Shown here: one piece after another, positions 35,561 to 44,093 of the stretch
Position numbering within the stretch: position 1 is the first letter of the stretch
Layout of the letters: each line of letters opens with the position of its first letter
Origin: QHXW01 sp035297145
Lineage (GTDB): Bacteria > Acidobacteriota > Terriglobia > Bryobacterales > Bryobacteraceae
NCBI GenBank assembly: GCA_035297145.1
Contig: DATGZN010000105.1
Coordinates: forward strand, 1 to 64,000
Direction of reading: 5' to 3'
Length of the DNA stretch: 64,000 nt
Made by a program: the position numbers and the translations under genes
The notes under the pieces: model-generated
Database searches by the model: none
What the model was told of the DNA's origin: nothing
The model's input: the letters and a program-made list of their open reading frames with translations, nothing else

Positions 35561-36098
35561 CTCGCACGTCCTCTGCCACCAATTGCAGCCGTTCAACTGC
35601 CGCGCCTACTCGCTCGTTCCATAGCCGCTCACTCGAGAAGAGGGAAGCGACTTGTTTTGGCCATGCAATTGCGGCATTCAGTTTGATTGTTGCCGGAGGT
35701 CATTCAGAGTGACAAGTTGGGCCAGCCGTTTTCAGTTCCGTGCCAGCAAAATTTATCAGATGCCTGCGTCTTATGCCGAAGTTCGGCAGGAGCAGTGCCA
35801 TTGCGGTGTAGGTGTACTGGTGGACGTGATTCTGAATGCGTATTGGGAACCTCTCGACTTCGAGCTTCCGATATTGCTGCCGCACGGTCGGTAGTAAAGT
35901 GCTAATCGCAGGGGAGGGGCTAATGCCGGGCATTTCAACTCCCGTCAGTTGCCATTACCATGATGGCTGGAATTGGAGCCGTGATGAACAGTGCAGTGAA
36001 ATTGGCGGCGCTCTCTCCGCGGAAAGTCCCGATTTGTACGGGTTGGCCCGGCCGAGATCACAGCAACAATCCATTTTTTGTCTAGGAGATGAGTAGGA
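35561..36098. other. Intergenic region, no confident gene
   Basis: Open frames at 35652-35894 and 35687-35905 are Cys-rich by chance and have no ribosome site or domain. AGGAGATGAGTAGGA at the right end is the ribosome site of the dehydrogenase gene. Confidence 0.4.
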
Positions 36099-37424
36099 AT
36101 GAGCAGTGTACTATTACAGAAACTCTCAACCGCCGGCGCGTTGGAGGAAAAGATTCGTACGCGCGACGCGAAGGTCGGAATCGTTGGTTTGGGTTACGTG
36201 GGCCTCCCTCTGGCCGTCGAGTTCGCCAAGGCAGGCTTCGACGTCACCGGTATCGATCTCAGCGATTCCAAGGTAAGGAGCATCAATGCCGGCGATTCCT
36301 ATGTGGGCGACATCGCCGACGCCACTCTGGGCCCTCTGGTCAAGGCCGGTAAGCTCAAAGCTACGTGCGATTTCTCCGCGATAGCCGATCTCGATACGGT
36401 CAATATTTGTGTTCCCACGCCGCTGCGCAAAACTAAAGACCCCGACATGAGTTTCATCGTGTCGGCGTGCGCGGAAATTGCGAAGTTTCTCCACCCCGGG
36501 ATGCTCGTTATCCTGGAATCTACAACATACCCCGGTACGACCGACGAACTGGTGCTGCCTATGCTCGAACAAGCCGGATTAAAAGTGGGGCAGGATTTCT
36601 TTCTGTGTTTTTCGCCCGAGCGCGTCGATCCCGGCAACCCCAAATACAATACCTCGAACATTCCAAAGGTAGTTGGTGGCGTGACGCCGGCCTGTTCAGA
36701 AGTGGGCCGGCTATTTTATTCGCAAGCATTGCTGAATGTAGTGGCGGTTAGTTCCACGCAGGTCGCCGAGATGGTCAAGCTGCTGGAAAACACGTTCAGA
36801 ATGATCAATATCGGTCTGGCGAATGAGATCGCGCTCATGTGCGACCGCATGGGCATCAATGTCTGGGAAGTGATTGAAGCCGCGGCGACGAAACCCTTCG
36901 GTTTCATGCCGTTTTATCCCGGCCCGGGCCTCGGCGGGCATTGCATTCCCATCGATCCGTTCTATTTATCGTGGAAAACCAAGCAGGCGGGGATCGAAGC
37001 GCGGTTCATCGAGCTGGCCGGCTATATCAACGGGCAAATGCCCCACTTTGTGGTGGATAAGATTCAGAGTGCCCTCAACGACGTAGCCAGACCGTTGAAA
37101 GGATCCCACATCCACATCTTGGGTGTCGCGTATAAGAAGAACATCGATGATTTACGCGAATCACCCGCGCTCGATATCATGCTGCTGCTGAAGCGGCGGG
37201 GCGTACGGCTCACGTACTCCGATCCTCACGTTCCGCAACTCAATTTGGAAGGCGAGGTTTTGAAGTCGGACGACGTCGATCTAGTGGCATCAGCAGACTG
37301 CACGGTAATAGTCACAGACCACACGGTTTTCCAATATCGCGAAATCGCTGAGCAGGCGAAGCTGATCGTGGACACGCGAAACGCGCTCAAGGGAATTTCG
37401 TCGCCAAAAATCGTCCGTTTGTAG
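36099..37424 (+). CDS. Nucleotide-sugar 6-dehydrogenase (UDP-GlcNAc/ManNAc type)
   Basis: A 441-residue enzyme of the WbpA/TviB/WecC group: NAD motif VGIVGLGYVGLPLAVEFAKAGF, then STTYPGTTDEL, FSPERVDPGN, the middle-domain LLENTFRMINIGLANE and the active site GPGLGGHCIPIDPFY with the catalytic Cys. SPERVDPGN and the GHCIPIDP context point to UDP-HexNAc rather than UDP-glucose. It oxidises C6 of the sugar to a uronic acid for surface polysaccharide. Stands alone here with ribosome site AGTAGGA. Confidence 0.9.
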   Translation: MSSVLLQKLSTAGALEEKIRTRDAKVGIVGLGYVGLPLAVEFAKAGFDVTGIDLSDSKVRSINAGDSYVGDIADATLGPLVKAGKLKATCDFSAIADLDTVNICVPTPLRKTKDPDMSFIVSACAEIAKFLHPGMLVILESTTYPGTTDELVLPMLEQAGLKVGQDFFLCFSPERVDPGNPKYNTSNIPKVVGGVTPACSEVGRLFYSQALLNVVAVSSTQVAEMVKLLENTFRMINIGLANEIALMCDRMGINVWEVIEAAATKPFGFMPFYPGPGLGGHCIPIDPFYLSWKTKQAGIEARFIELAGYINGQMPHFVVDKIQSALNDVARPLKGSHIHILGVAYKKNIDDLRESPALDIMLLLKRRGVRLTYSDPHVPQLNLEGEVLKSDDVDLVASADCTVIVTDHTVFQYREIAEQAKLIVDTRNALKGISSPKIVRL

Positions 37425-37427
37425 TAT

Positions 37428-37545
37428 TCAGCATTCTGGTGGTCGACGACGAAGAAGCCATTCGGCGGATGATGAGGAAGATGCTCTGGAACAGTGGTTA
37501 CTCTATTCTGAAAGGATACAGCGCGGTTGAGGCGCTGGCCATAAT
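37428..37545 (+). pseudogene. Response-regulator receiver fragment
   Basis: SILVVDDEEAIRRMMRKMLWNSGYSI and GYSAVEAL are the first 35 residues of a receiver domain. The conserved phospho-Asp region is missing and the frame runs into unrelated sequence (PIQAWIWPPQTEP). It has no start codon of its own, beginning four bases after the dehydrogenase stop. Confidence 0.6.
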
Positions 37546-37642
37546 TCCGATACAAGCCTGGATTTGGCCGCCACAAACGGAGCCCCACCCGTTCTCCACG
37601 TTTTTCCCTAAGGAGCCTGGTGCGCCACTGGGCAACCTATCC

Positions 37643-38533
37643 CTAGCTCGCCTCTTTCAAGAGTTCCTCTAGTACGGAGTCGTTTGGGCGGTAGTCGCTA
37701 TACTTGTAACGCGTCAACACTTCGGACTTAAACAGAAGAATTTTGGCGATTTTCAATTTCAGCGAAACCATATCAATAAGCCACGTCGAGTCAGATACCT
37801 TGGTCATAGTGATCTCGATATCGGTTCCGGGCAGAACGCTGGCCAATGCCCCATAAACCGGCACCGGCCTGATCACACTGCATTCAACACGCATGGGGTG
37901 CAGGCTGTCCTTATCTACCCACGCCGTCCCCTTCATGCCGGTCAGCACCTTAGCGGCGCGCGTGGTCGCCACAACTCCAGGCTTTGGAGTTGCAGAGAAA
38001 ATGTACGCTGCGCGCCCGTCCTTAATCGCCTCGTCCTGCAAATGCAATGTGAGCGAAGTCGGGAAATCGAGCAATAGTTCACCATTCTCATCGCGTTGTT
38101 TCTTCCAAGCGGCGATGCGGGAGCGGCGATTCGTCGCGCTCTCGTTCCTGCGGTGTTCGGCTTCATCTTTCAGCTTGATGAGCTCTGCTTTGCGGCGAGC
38201 CGGCGATAAAGGCTGGCCGTCTGTGGCGAGAGGAAGACGGTAATCGGAACCGTCGATCATCACAACCTCAAATGTCTTGCTGGTCAGCTTGTCTCCTTTT
38301 TGGACCTCATCTTTTTCGATGTAGGCATACGATGGATCCGCTGCCCAGTCTGATCTAAATGCCTCTGTAGCTCGCTGAACAATTTCGTTCGGATCGGCAG
38401 CGCGGGAGCTGACAGCTCCTATGAATAAGAAGCCCGCCACGAAAGCCCTATAAGCGTGTCGACGCATAAGAGCGCCGATACCACTCGAGCGCCCGTCTTC
38501 CTTACTGACCCTCAACATGAGTCCCCCAGCCAT
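37643..38533 (-). CDS. Exported protein of unknown function
   Basis: 296 residues from the first start; the segment MRRHAYRAFVAGFLFIGAVSSRAAD (Met at 38467) looks like the real signal peptide, and ATG 38518 after GGGGGACTC is another option. The mature part has features seen in many acidobacterial periplasmic proteins: NEIVQRATEAF, SYAYIEKDE, and a strand-rich C-terminal half with TAWVDKDSLHPMRVE, which recalls LolA / outer-membrane lipoprotein-sorting folds. No catalytic motif. It overlaps nothing and is convergent with the receiver fragment. Confidence 0.68.
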   Translation of the reverse strand: MAGGLMLRVSKEDGRSSGIGALMRRHAYRAFVAGFLFIGAVSSRAADPNEIVQRATEAFRSDWAADPSYAYIEKDEVQKGDKLTSKTFEVVMIDGSDYRLPLATDGQPLSPARRKAELIKLKDEAEHRRNESATNRRSRIAAWKKQRDENGELLLDFPTSLTLHLQDEAIKDGRAAYIFSATPKPGVVATTRAAKVLTGMKGTAWVDKDSLHPMRVECSVIRPVPVYGALASVLPGTDIEITMTKVSDSTWLIDMVSLKLKIAKILLFKSEVLTRYKYSDYRPNDSVLEELLKEAS

Positions 38534-38807
38534 TGTTGCCAGTGCACTTTGCTTTCCATCTCAGGCGGGCAGGCCAGAGTACTGTTTTATGCCGGTCCCC
38601 GATTGGGTTTTTCCCAGTAGACGAGAGCGGCGCACTCCATGTACGGGCCTTCATTCCGATTGCTAACGCCGTAGGCATACCCGCGGCTGCGCGCCGAATA
38701 TTCGGCATTTGTTACGGCAGATGAGTCTGATCAAACGAAAATGCAGCCAAAACAATGCTCTGAGCCTGGTTACCAAAGTGCATTTCTTGATAGTTGGAGG
38801 GACTCAG

Positions 38808-38915
38808 ATGTGGATCATGTGGGAGCTAGTGGGATTCGTCGCATTGTGCCTTTTAATGTCAATGATCAGCGCCCCTCAACCCAGTAGACCGAAGCTAATA
38901 CAGCGAAGAATGTAA
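38808..38915 (+). CDS. Possible 35-residue membrane peptide
   Basis: ATG 38808 is preceded by TTGGAGGGACTCAG, a strong ribosome site. The peptide MWIMWELVGFVALCLLMSMI has one hydrophobic helix followed by a short basic tail. No family assignment possible. Confidence 0.35.
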   Translation: MWIMWELVGFVALCLLMSMISAPQPSRPKLIQRRM

Positions 38916-39269
38916 TGTTCGGTGTTGGAGGTGATCCCCGGGGAGCGCCGTCACAACATCAGAAGCGCCGGGACCGGCGGATTCGGCATTCTCCGCAGAT
39001 CACGAGAACGATAGCCATGCGGCACTTTGTCGAGAACGTCGTCCTGCTAATTGTCTAACCGACGCTACTGTTTGAGTTTGGGAAATCAGTTTGAACCCGC
39101 TCACTCTGCCCTTTTCCAAGCTTCGGTATTAAGTAGCGATCAAGTACCTCCTGAGGGCGTCAACGATTGCGCGAGGAGAAGGGTTTCCGCTGCTATCCAG
39201 TATTTGCCCACGTCAATCGCAGGTTTCGGCCCAGGTGCATTTGTAACCTTAAGAATAGCCTGGGATTCA
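38916..39269. other. Intergenic, nothing recognised
   Basis: No domain-bearing frame on either strand; the short frames at 39051-39284 look random. Confidence 0.4.
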
Positions 39270-39725
39270 CTAAACGCTTGCTGACCTTCCTGCGCCGATT
39301 CCCAGATCGCGGAGCTGATCTTCGACCTCCTCTAGGACGTGCTGCTCCGGCAGTTCCGCAGGTTGATCCAGGTTTCCAGCGTGCGTGATCCTGATTCGGA
39401 GCATGGCTTCCGGGCGAAGGCCCTCTCGTGCATCGAGGAAGACCGTCGAGCCGAAAGAAATGACCTCGATGGAACAAGAGTTCGTGGTATGACGCGAAAT
39501 CTCTTCAACGGTCTTCCGCAAGATTGCGTACGCCTGTCCATAATCCGCCGATAGCCCCGGACCGTCGCTGGTCTTCAAGCCGTAGATGTCAATATCAAAG
39601 CCAGCCTGAATTCTTCGTGTGGTGCATGCGGCCTTTCCATGCCCATCCTCGATCACCACGTTGTATGGCAATACCTCATAAAACGGACGATGTTCTTGAA
39701 TCAGCTGACGAAAATTCTCAGACAT
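39270..39725 (-). CDS. Conserved hypothetical protein
   Basis: A 151-residue protein starting MSENFRQLIQEHRPFYEVLPYNVV. It is predicted soluble, with alternating helices and strands (GFDIDIYGL, CSIEVISFGSTVFLD) and an acidic C-terminal helix (HVLEEVEDQLRDLGI). I do not recognise the family. GTGCAGGAACA precedes the ATG, and its first 25 bases overlap the small zinc-binding gene upstream, so the two are coupled. Confidence 0.6.
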   Translation of the reverse strand: MSENFRQLIQEHRPFYEVLPYNVVIEDGHGKAACTTRRIQAGFDIDIYGLKTSDGPGLSADYGQAYAILRKTVEEISRHTTNSCSIEVISFGSTVFLDAREGLRPEAMLRIRITHAGNLDQPAELPEQHVLEEVEDQLRDLGIGAGRSASV

Positions 39726-39919
39726 TGTTCCTGCACCTCACTGACTGATGTAGCCGGAACACCTTGCGGCACAGCCATGATCCGATGCTTCTCCCAGGGA
39801 ACAGCGTATTGGCGCCGGCATGAGGGGCATCGGTAATAGCCATGCGCCGGCCACATTGGAGCGGGGTGCATCAGCGAGCACCAGGCTTCTGCGACCCAAG
39901 ACCAGAATGTTCCCTTCAT
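39701..39919 (-). CDS. Small protein with CxxC pair
   Basis: ATG 39919 follows GAGGAGAGACAAA. The 72-residue product has an aromatic start (MKGTFWSWVAEAWCSL) and YYRCPSCRRQYAVPWEKHRI, one CxxC that could bind zinc with nearby His/Cys. Overlaps the next gene by 25 bases. Confidence 0.55.
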   Translation of the reverse strand: MKGTFWSWVAEAWCSLMHPAPMWPAHGYYRCPSCRRQYAVPWEKHRIMAVPQGVPATSVSEVQEQCLRIFVS

Positions 39920-40253
39920 TTTGTCTCTCCTCGGTGTCGTACCCACTCCACCTTAGTGCACAAATGTAGCCACAATGGTGTCTTCCCTAGGCTGAATGAC
40001 TTCCACCCGACATGTGGCGGCTTTATGCCGCTGTTCGGGCATTTTGCCGGTTCAACCGCCGAATCTCGGCACTTGCTCACGAAAAAGACTCCAAGCTCTA
40101 GGAGTTCAAAGGTTCGACGAGGCAGGAATCGACGGTGGTTTCGTATTCAAGAAAACTGCGGCGTGCACGATCCCATATGTATGAGTTTATGCTGGCTACG
40201 ACCAGGAGGGTTAAAGACGGTGAGGCTCAGGGTGGCGCGCTTCTTGAGAACTC
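39920..40253. other. Intergenic, nothing recognised
   Basis: Contains GCCGAATCTCGGC (about 40060), a small inverted repeat that also occurs near 57600; otherwise no gene or site I can support. Confidence 0.35.
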
Positions 40254-41315
40254 TTACTTTTTGGCACCTTTGCTGGTGAACCTAGCCAAAATAAACTCCT
40301 GGGCCAGACTACTGACAACGTGCATACCCAGGCCAATGCCAAAATTTCCGAAGACATGATCGGCGGTACGATTCGAACCGGGCAGGTACGTAGTAGCGAT
40401 GGCATTCGAAATTAAGGCACCACCCCAGGTGGAATAATTTGGCTGCAAGTGTCCGTTGTCTCCACGACAGACAAATGGAGCTGACATGGCGTGGGCAAGC
40501 CGGGATTTCTTTGTGCCGTTGCCTCGATAATAGTAACGGGGATCCTGATGCAGAAGTGATGGCAGGATAGCATTGCCAATTAGTCCTTCGGTGACTCCAC
40601 CGGCGAGGTTAGCCCCTAACCGCTTGCCATAACCCACTGCCCCTTGGGGGTAATTTGGGGTGTTGGCTGCCTGCTGGATACCGGACCACGCAGCTGTCCA
40701 GCCCAAGAATACTGGCTGAGTCAGACTCTTATAGGCTAGATCGAACTTCATCTTCGTGGTAAGAGGCTCGGGATCGGTTTCATAGACCACATACATGTTT
40801 GGGATGAAACCGAGAAGGCGCTGGTTTTCCTCCGCCTTCAGCTGCTGAGTGGCCGTCTGCCGGGGTGAATATGCAACAATAACCGTTCTCTGCTTACCTT
40901 CAAACCGAAGTTTGACGCCGGCCAGAGTCTTGTTCTGCCCCGGCTCGAGTGTAATGGACGAATCCCATTCTGAAAATCCTTCAGCTGTGACGGTGATCTG
41001 ATAGGAAATTCCCGGCGTGACATCCTGGAATGAAAACACTCCATCGTCCTTTGTCATAAGTGTGTGACGATTGTCGGCGATCGGTCCTTTAAGGACTACC
41101 GTGGCGTCCGGAATGGGATCGTCGTTGATATCCGTTACCGTGCCTAGGATGCGTCCTGGGTTTGTATCTGATCCCTCAGTAGACTGTGCGGACAGCGCCA
41201 CGGGCAGGAGCCAACCTCCAGCCAGAACAATTAGCGATAAGACGTATGTCATTTTTAGCAATGCTCCGAGGTGCCGCTTTAGCGACGCATACGCGTTTCT
41301 GTTTAATATCGACAC
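40254..41315 (-). CDS. Carboxypeptidase-regulatory-like domain protein with LHQDPRYY domain
   Basis: 353 residues from GTG 41315, two bases after the tonB-like stop; Met 41252 (MTYVLSLIVLAGGWLLPVALSAQ) is an alternative start right at the signal peptide. Residues about 50-130 form a beta-sandwich carboxypeptidase-regulatory domain (GRILGTVTDINDDPIPDATVVL, DGVFSFQDVTPG). The C-terminal 170 residues contain GYGKRLGANLAGGVTEGLIGNAILPSLLHQDPRYYY and end with long helices; the same pattern occurs in the protein at 52827-53879. Probably outer-membrane associated. Confidence 0.75.
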   Translation of the reverse strand: MSILNRNAYASLKRHLGALLKMTYVLSLIVLAGGWLLPVALSAQSTEGSDTNPGRILGTVTDINDDPIPDATVVLKGPIADNRHTLMTKDDGVFSFQDVTPGISYQITVTAEGFSEWDSSITLEPGQNKTLAGVKLRFEGKQRTVIVAYSPRQTATQQLKAEENQRLLGFIPNMYVVYETDPEPLTTKMKFDLAYKSLTQPVFLGWTAAWSGIQQAANTPNYPQGAVGYGKRLGANLAGGVTEGLIGNAILPSLLHQDPRYYYRGNGTKKSRLAHAMSAPFVCRGDNGHLQPNYSTWGGALISNAIATTYLPGSNRTADHVFGNFGIGLGMHVVSSLAQEFILARFTSKGAKK

Positions 41316-41317
41316 GT

Positions 41318-42271
41318 TTAGCCTCTTGATAGCGTAAAATTAATGGTGATCTGTGTATCGAACTCTACCGGTTCGCCATTCAACATGTACGGCCTGTAGC
41401 GCCACTGCTTCACGGCATCGATCGCCGCCTGCGCCAGCATTGGCAAACCGCTCTTGACTTGCAAATTCCGCACGGTGCCGTCACTGCCGATAACAGCCAG
41501 CAGCACTACCATTCCTTCAATCCGAGCTCTGCCGGCCTCCTGCGGATATTCGGGTGCGACGTCATGCAGCAGGAATCCTTCCGCTAATCGAGAAGGGACA
41601 CGAATCTTTTTGGCCGGCATCGGAGCCGGTTCCTCCATGTTCGTCAGGATGGGCGGGCTGCTCAGTACCGCGCCCAGGACTCCACCGGGAACCGCGCCAA
41701 CCACTCCGCCCGGCGCTTCGCCAACCACTCCGCCCGGCACTCCGTCAACCACTCCATCGGCCACCCCGGTTGCTGCGACCTGGTTCGAGTGGTCCTCGTG
41801 CGTGACAGGCTTGCTGTAGATCCTCGCAAACTTGATCGCTTTCGGCGACGCAGGCATGCTGATCTCTTTGGGCATCGTGAGCTTGGCGCTATTCCTTGCT
41901 GCGGTCGATGGTGGTGCATATAACATACTTACCAACTGCCATTTGGGCAGCTTCTCCGTATAGAAGAGCGGAGTGATAATTAGCAGCAGTACAATCAGCG
42001 ATTGGACTGCAACCGCCACAACAGCAGCCCAGGGATCGCGCTTGAGTAAGCTGCCCCCCGATGCAACCAGATTATCCTCAAACAGATGCACTTCCGGTTT
42101 TTGTCCCGTAGCTCCCGAAGGAGACACGAAACTTGGTCGGTGAACCCGGCCGTACCCAAGAGTCGGAACCGTGAACCCTGAACTGCCGGTTGCGACTGGC
42201 GACAGACTGAACTTGAACGATCGTGGATTAAAAATAGCCATCGCACAAAAGCCTTGCAATAGCGTTGCCAC
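41318..42271 (-). CDS. TonB-family energy transducer with Gly-Val repeat linker
   Basis: 317 residues from GTG 42271 (ATG 42241 also possible). One membrane helix lies at about 80-105 (VVAVAVQSLIVLLLIITPLFY). A linker of imperfect 8-residue units (GGVVGEAP, GGVVGAVP, GGVLGAV) replaces the usual Pro-rich spacer. The TonB C-terminal domain follows with APEYPQEAGRARIEGMVVLLAVIGSDG and AAIDAVKQWRYRPYMLNGEPV. It transmits proton-motive energy to outer-membrane receptors. Cotranscribed with the LHQDPRYY protein. Confidence 0.87.
   Translation of the reverse strand: MATLLQGFCAMAIFNPRSFKFSLSPVATGSSGFTVPTLGYGRVHRPSFVSPSGATGQKPEVHLFEDNLVASGGSLLKRDPWAAVVAVAVQSLIVLLLIITPLFYTEKLPKWQLVSMLYAPPSTAARNSAKLTMPKEISMPASPKAIKFARIYSKPVTHEDHSNQVAATGVADGVVDGVPGGVVGEAPGGVVGAVPGGVLGAVLSSPPILTNMEEPAPMPAKKIRVPSRLAEGFLLHDVAPEYPQEAGRARIEGMVVLLAVIGSDGTVRNLQVKSGLPMLAQAAIDAVKQWRYRPYMLNGEPVEFDTQITINFTLSRG
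41685..41765. repeat. 24-bp degenerate tandem repeat in the TonB linker
   Basis: Four imperfect copies of a unit containing CCAACCACTCCGCCCGGC encode the Gly-Val-Val-Gly linker of the TonB-like protein. Such repeats can expand or contract by slippage. Confidence 0.6.
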
Positions 42272-42299
42272 TTATTGGCCTTCGACACAGTCTCCCGAG

Positions 42300-43325
42300 C
42301 CGAAGGTAAGCTTGCAACGGGAGCCTGCCCCACCTGCTAGTCTTGATACTCAATCGCGATGCGCATTATCAGCTTGAGACTGAATCCGAGGGCAATTCGC
42401 CGTCTAGCCGAGTGCGGCCCGCCCTTTTTCCCTCTAGGCAGCGAGTGGGCACTCATTCTCAAAAGGACTAAGCCAGCCCACATATCCTTGAGCGCTCGCC
42501 CCGATGCCCGGCCCTCTCACGAGACCGGCAGGTGACGAAGTCACATGCCGATATCGGCGGGGCGCTGTTGATCGTCCAGTTCGAAATTCCCCTCAGGCAA
42601 CCGATGCGGCGGACGAATGCTCGCACGTTGAACCCGTCGGCAGGTTAGAGGCCCTGGATTCGGAGCAGCGTCCACACGCCCGAGGCTCGTTCTTACCAAG
42701 GAGAGGAAAGAGCAGCTCAACCAGCTCGGCCAGCCTCGCCAAGGCCGCCAAGGCACCGATGCAACGCTTCCTCGACGCGCAGTCGCTGCGTCCGCACAAA
42801 GTCACGTAATACCTGGAGCGCCGCGACCCCAACTCCCGACTAGAATGAAAGACGTGCTGCTGGTATATCAAAACGTCGCGCGACAAGAGGCGGTCAAAAC
42901 GGTGCTCTGCAGCCCGGGATTAGAGGCAGCGCATCTTGAAAACGATCGTTGACCAAAGGTGCAGACTGCAACGTGTTTTGCGGAATGTGGCTGGGCAGAC
43001 GTGCTCGCCTTGCGGCTTCAGCTGTCACGCTGACACTTTGTTCCAAATGCCGAATACGAAGCTGAAACTTATGCTCCATCGTTCGGTCGGCGAGGTCAAT
43101 CGCGTCGATCCGCTCCTCAAAGTCGTGGGGCGATCTTAATCTCAGCTTAGTCGGGAACTAGGTCAGCTAATAGGAATAACCCGTTTTCATCGGTAATCGT
43201 GTTATCGGCGTGCACTAGAAGCCCCTTGAGCTGGTGTTTCAGGGGCATTCATAATCAGGAACAGAACCTAATGCAATCAATGTGTTATATATCTAATCCT
43301 TTGCTTTACTCATCGTCTGTCCGAT
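42300..43325. other. Kilobase without a convincing gene
   Basis: Several frames of 70-100 codons exist on both strands but none has a domain, hydrophobic pattern or ribosome site. A plus-strand stretch around 42840-42950 (MKDVLLVYQNVARQEAVKTV) looks protein-like but stops after 35 residues. Most likely degraded sequence. Confidence 0.4.
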
Positions 43326-44093
43326 TCATGGTTTTTCCCGAGATGAAACCAGCGTCACCATCGGAGTTCGTGTAATCTGGTAGTCCCGATACGTGATATT
43401 TAGAACCGCAGTGCCAAAGACCCGAACCTTCGTCACGCTTTCGTTTGATTCGGGCAGCCAAAAATCTCCGACTTTTTGGTACGTGCGGGTAAAATGAGTT
43501 TGCGGAGTCCACCACGACGGGTTGACAGCCGGCTCGCCTTCCACACGAGTGATCACGAAATCCTTGGCGTCAACCCAAATGCGTCCCCGGAACAGGAATT
43601 TGTTCTTGCCCCGCGGCTGTGCTTCCAGCACATAAAATTCATCTTTATCGGTTTTTTGATAATTCAAAAAACGAAACGTGTAGTTTTCCGAAGTGATGGC
43701 GGACCGTTGCTGGTTTTCTTCCTGCATCGACTCTACTTCTGCTTCCAAAAGGCGTCGAAAGACCTTATTCCGTATTGTGCCGGATCCGCTCTCCGACACT
43801 ATGGCGAACTCCTTCTTATTTGGCTGGTTGTAGTCGGCGCGAACGATCATATCTGCCGTTTTGGAAACTATGCAGTGGCATTCCAGGTGGTAGCTGCGAA
43901 AACTCGAATAGCTATACAAGGTCTTGGCGCGCGAATCATTCATCACCACGATGCGGCCCACGATCTCGTCAGCCGTCAAAGGCGCGGATGCCGGTGTGTG
44001 CTGCGCGACTGCCGGTGAGCAAAAGGTCAGAAAGGCAAATGTGAACAGTAAACGACAATTACGAATGCTGATCGATTCGAAAACGCAACTCAT
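43326..44093 (-). CDS. Outer-membrane lipoprotein-sorting-like exported protein
   Basis: 255 residues from ATG 44093, which has AGGAGGCAACC upstream and overlaps the stop of the GT39 gene (ATGA). Signal peptide LLFTFAFLTFCSPAVAQ. The body (LTADEIVGRIVVMNDSRAKTLYSYSSFRSYHLE, FRGRIWVDAKDFVITRVEGEPA, YQKVGDFWLPESNES) has the LolA-like half-barrel pattern of acidobacterial outer-membrane lipoprotein-sorting proteins. Role in envelope lipid or lipoprotein handling is inferred from fold only. Confidence 0.72.
   Translation of the reverse strand: MSCVFESISIRNCRLLFTFAFLTFCSPAVAQHTPASAPLTADEIVGRIVVMNDSRAKTLYSYSSFRSYHLECHCIVSKTADMIVRADYNQPNKKEFAIVSESGSGTIRNKVFRRLLEAEVESMQEENQQRSAITSENYTFRFLNYQKTDKDEFYVLEAQPRGKNKFLFRGRIWVDAKDFVITRVEGEPAVNPSWWTPQTHFTRTYQKVGDFWLPESNESVTKVRVFGTAVLNITYRDYQITRTPMVTLVSSREKP

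Noticed and set aside
42504..42809. 101-codon plus-strand frame between tonB and the sorting-like gene
   Set aside because: Low-complexity Arg/Ser/Ala content and no ribosome site; reads like decayed sequence.
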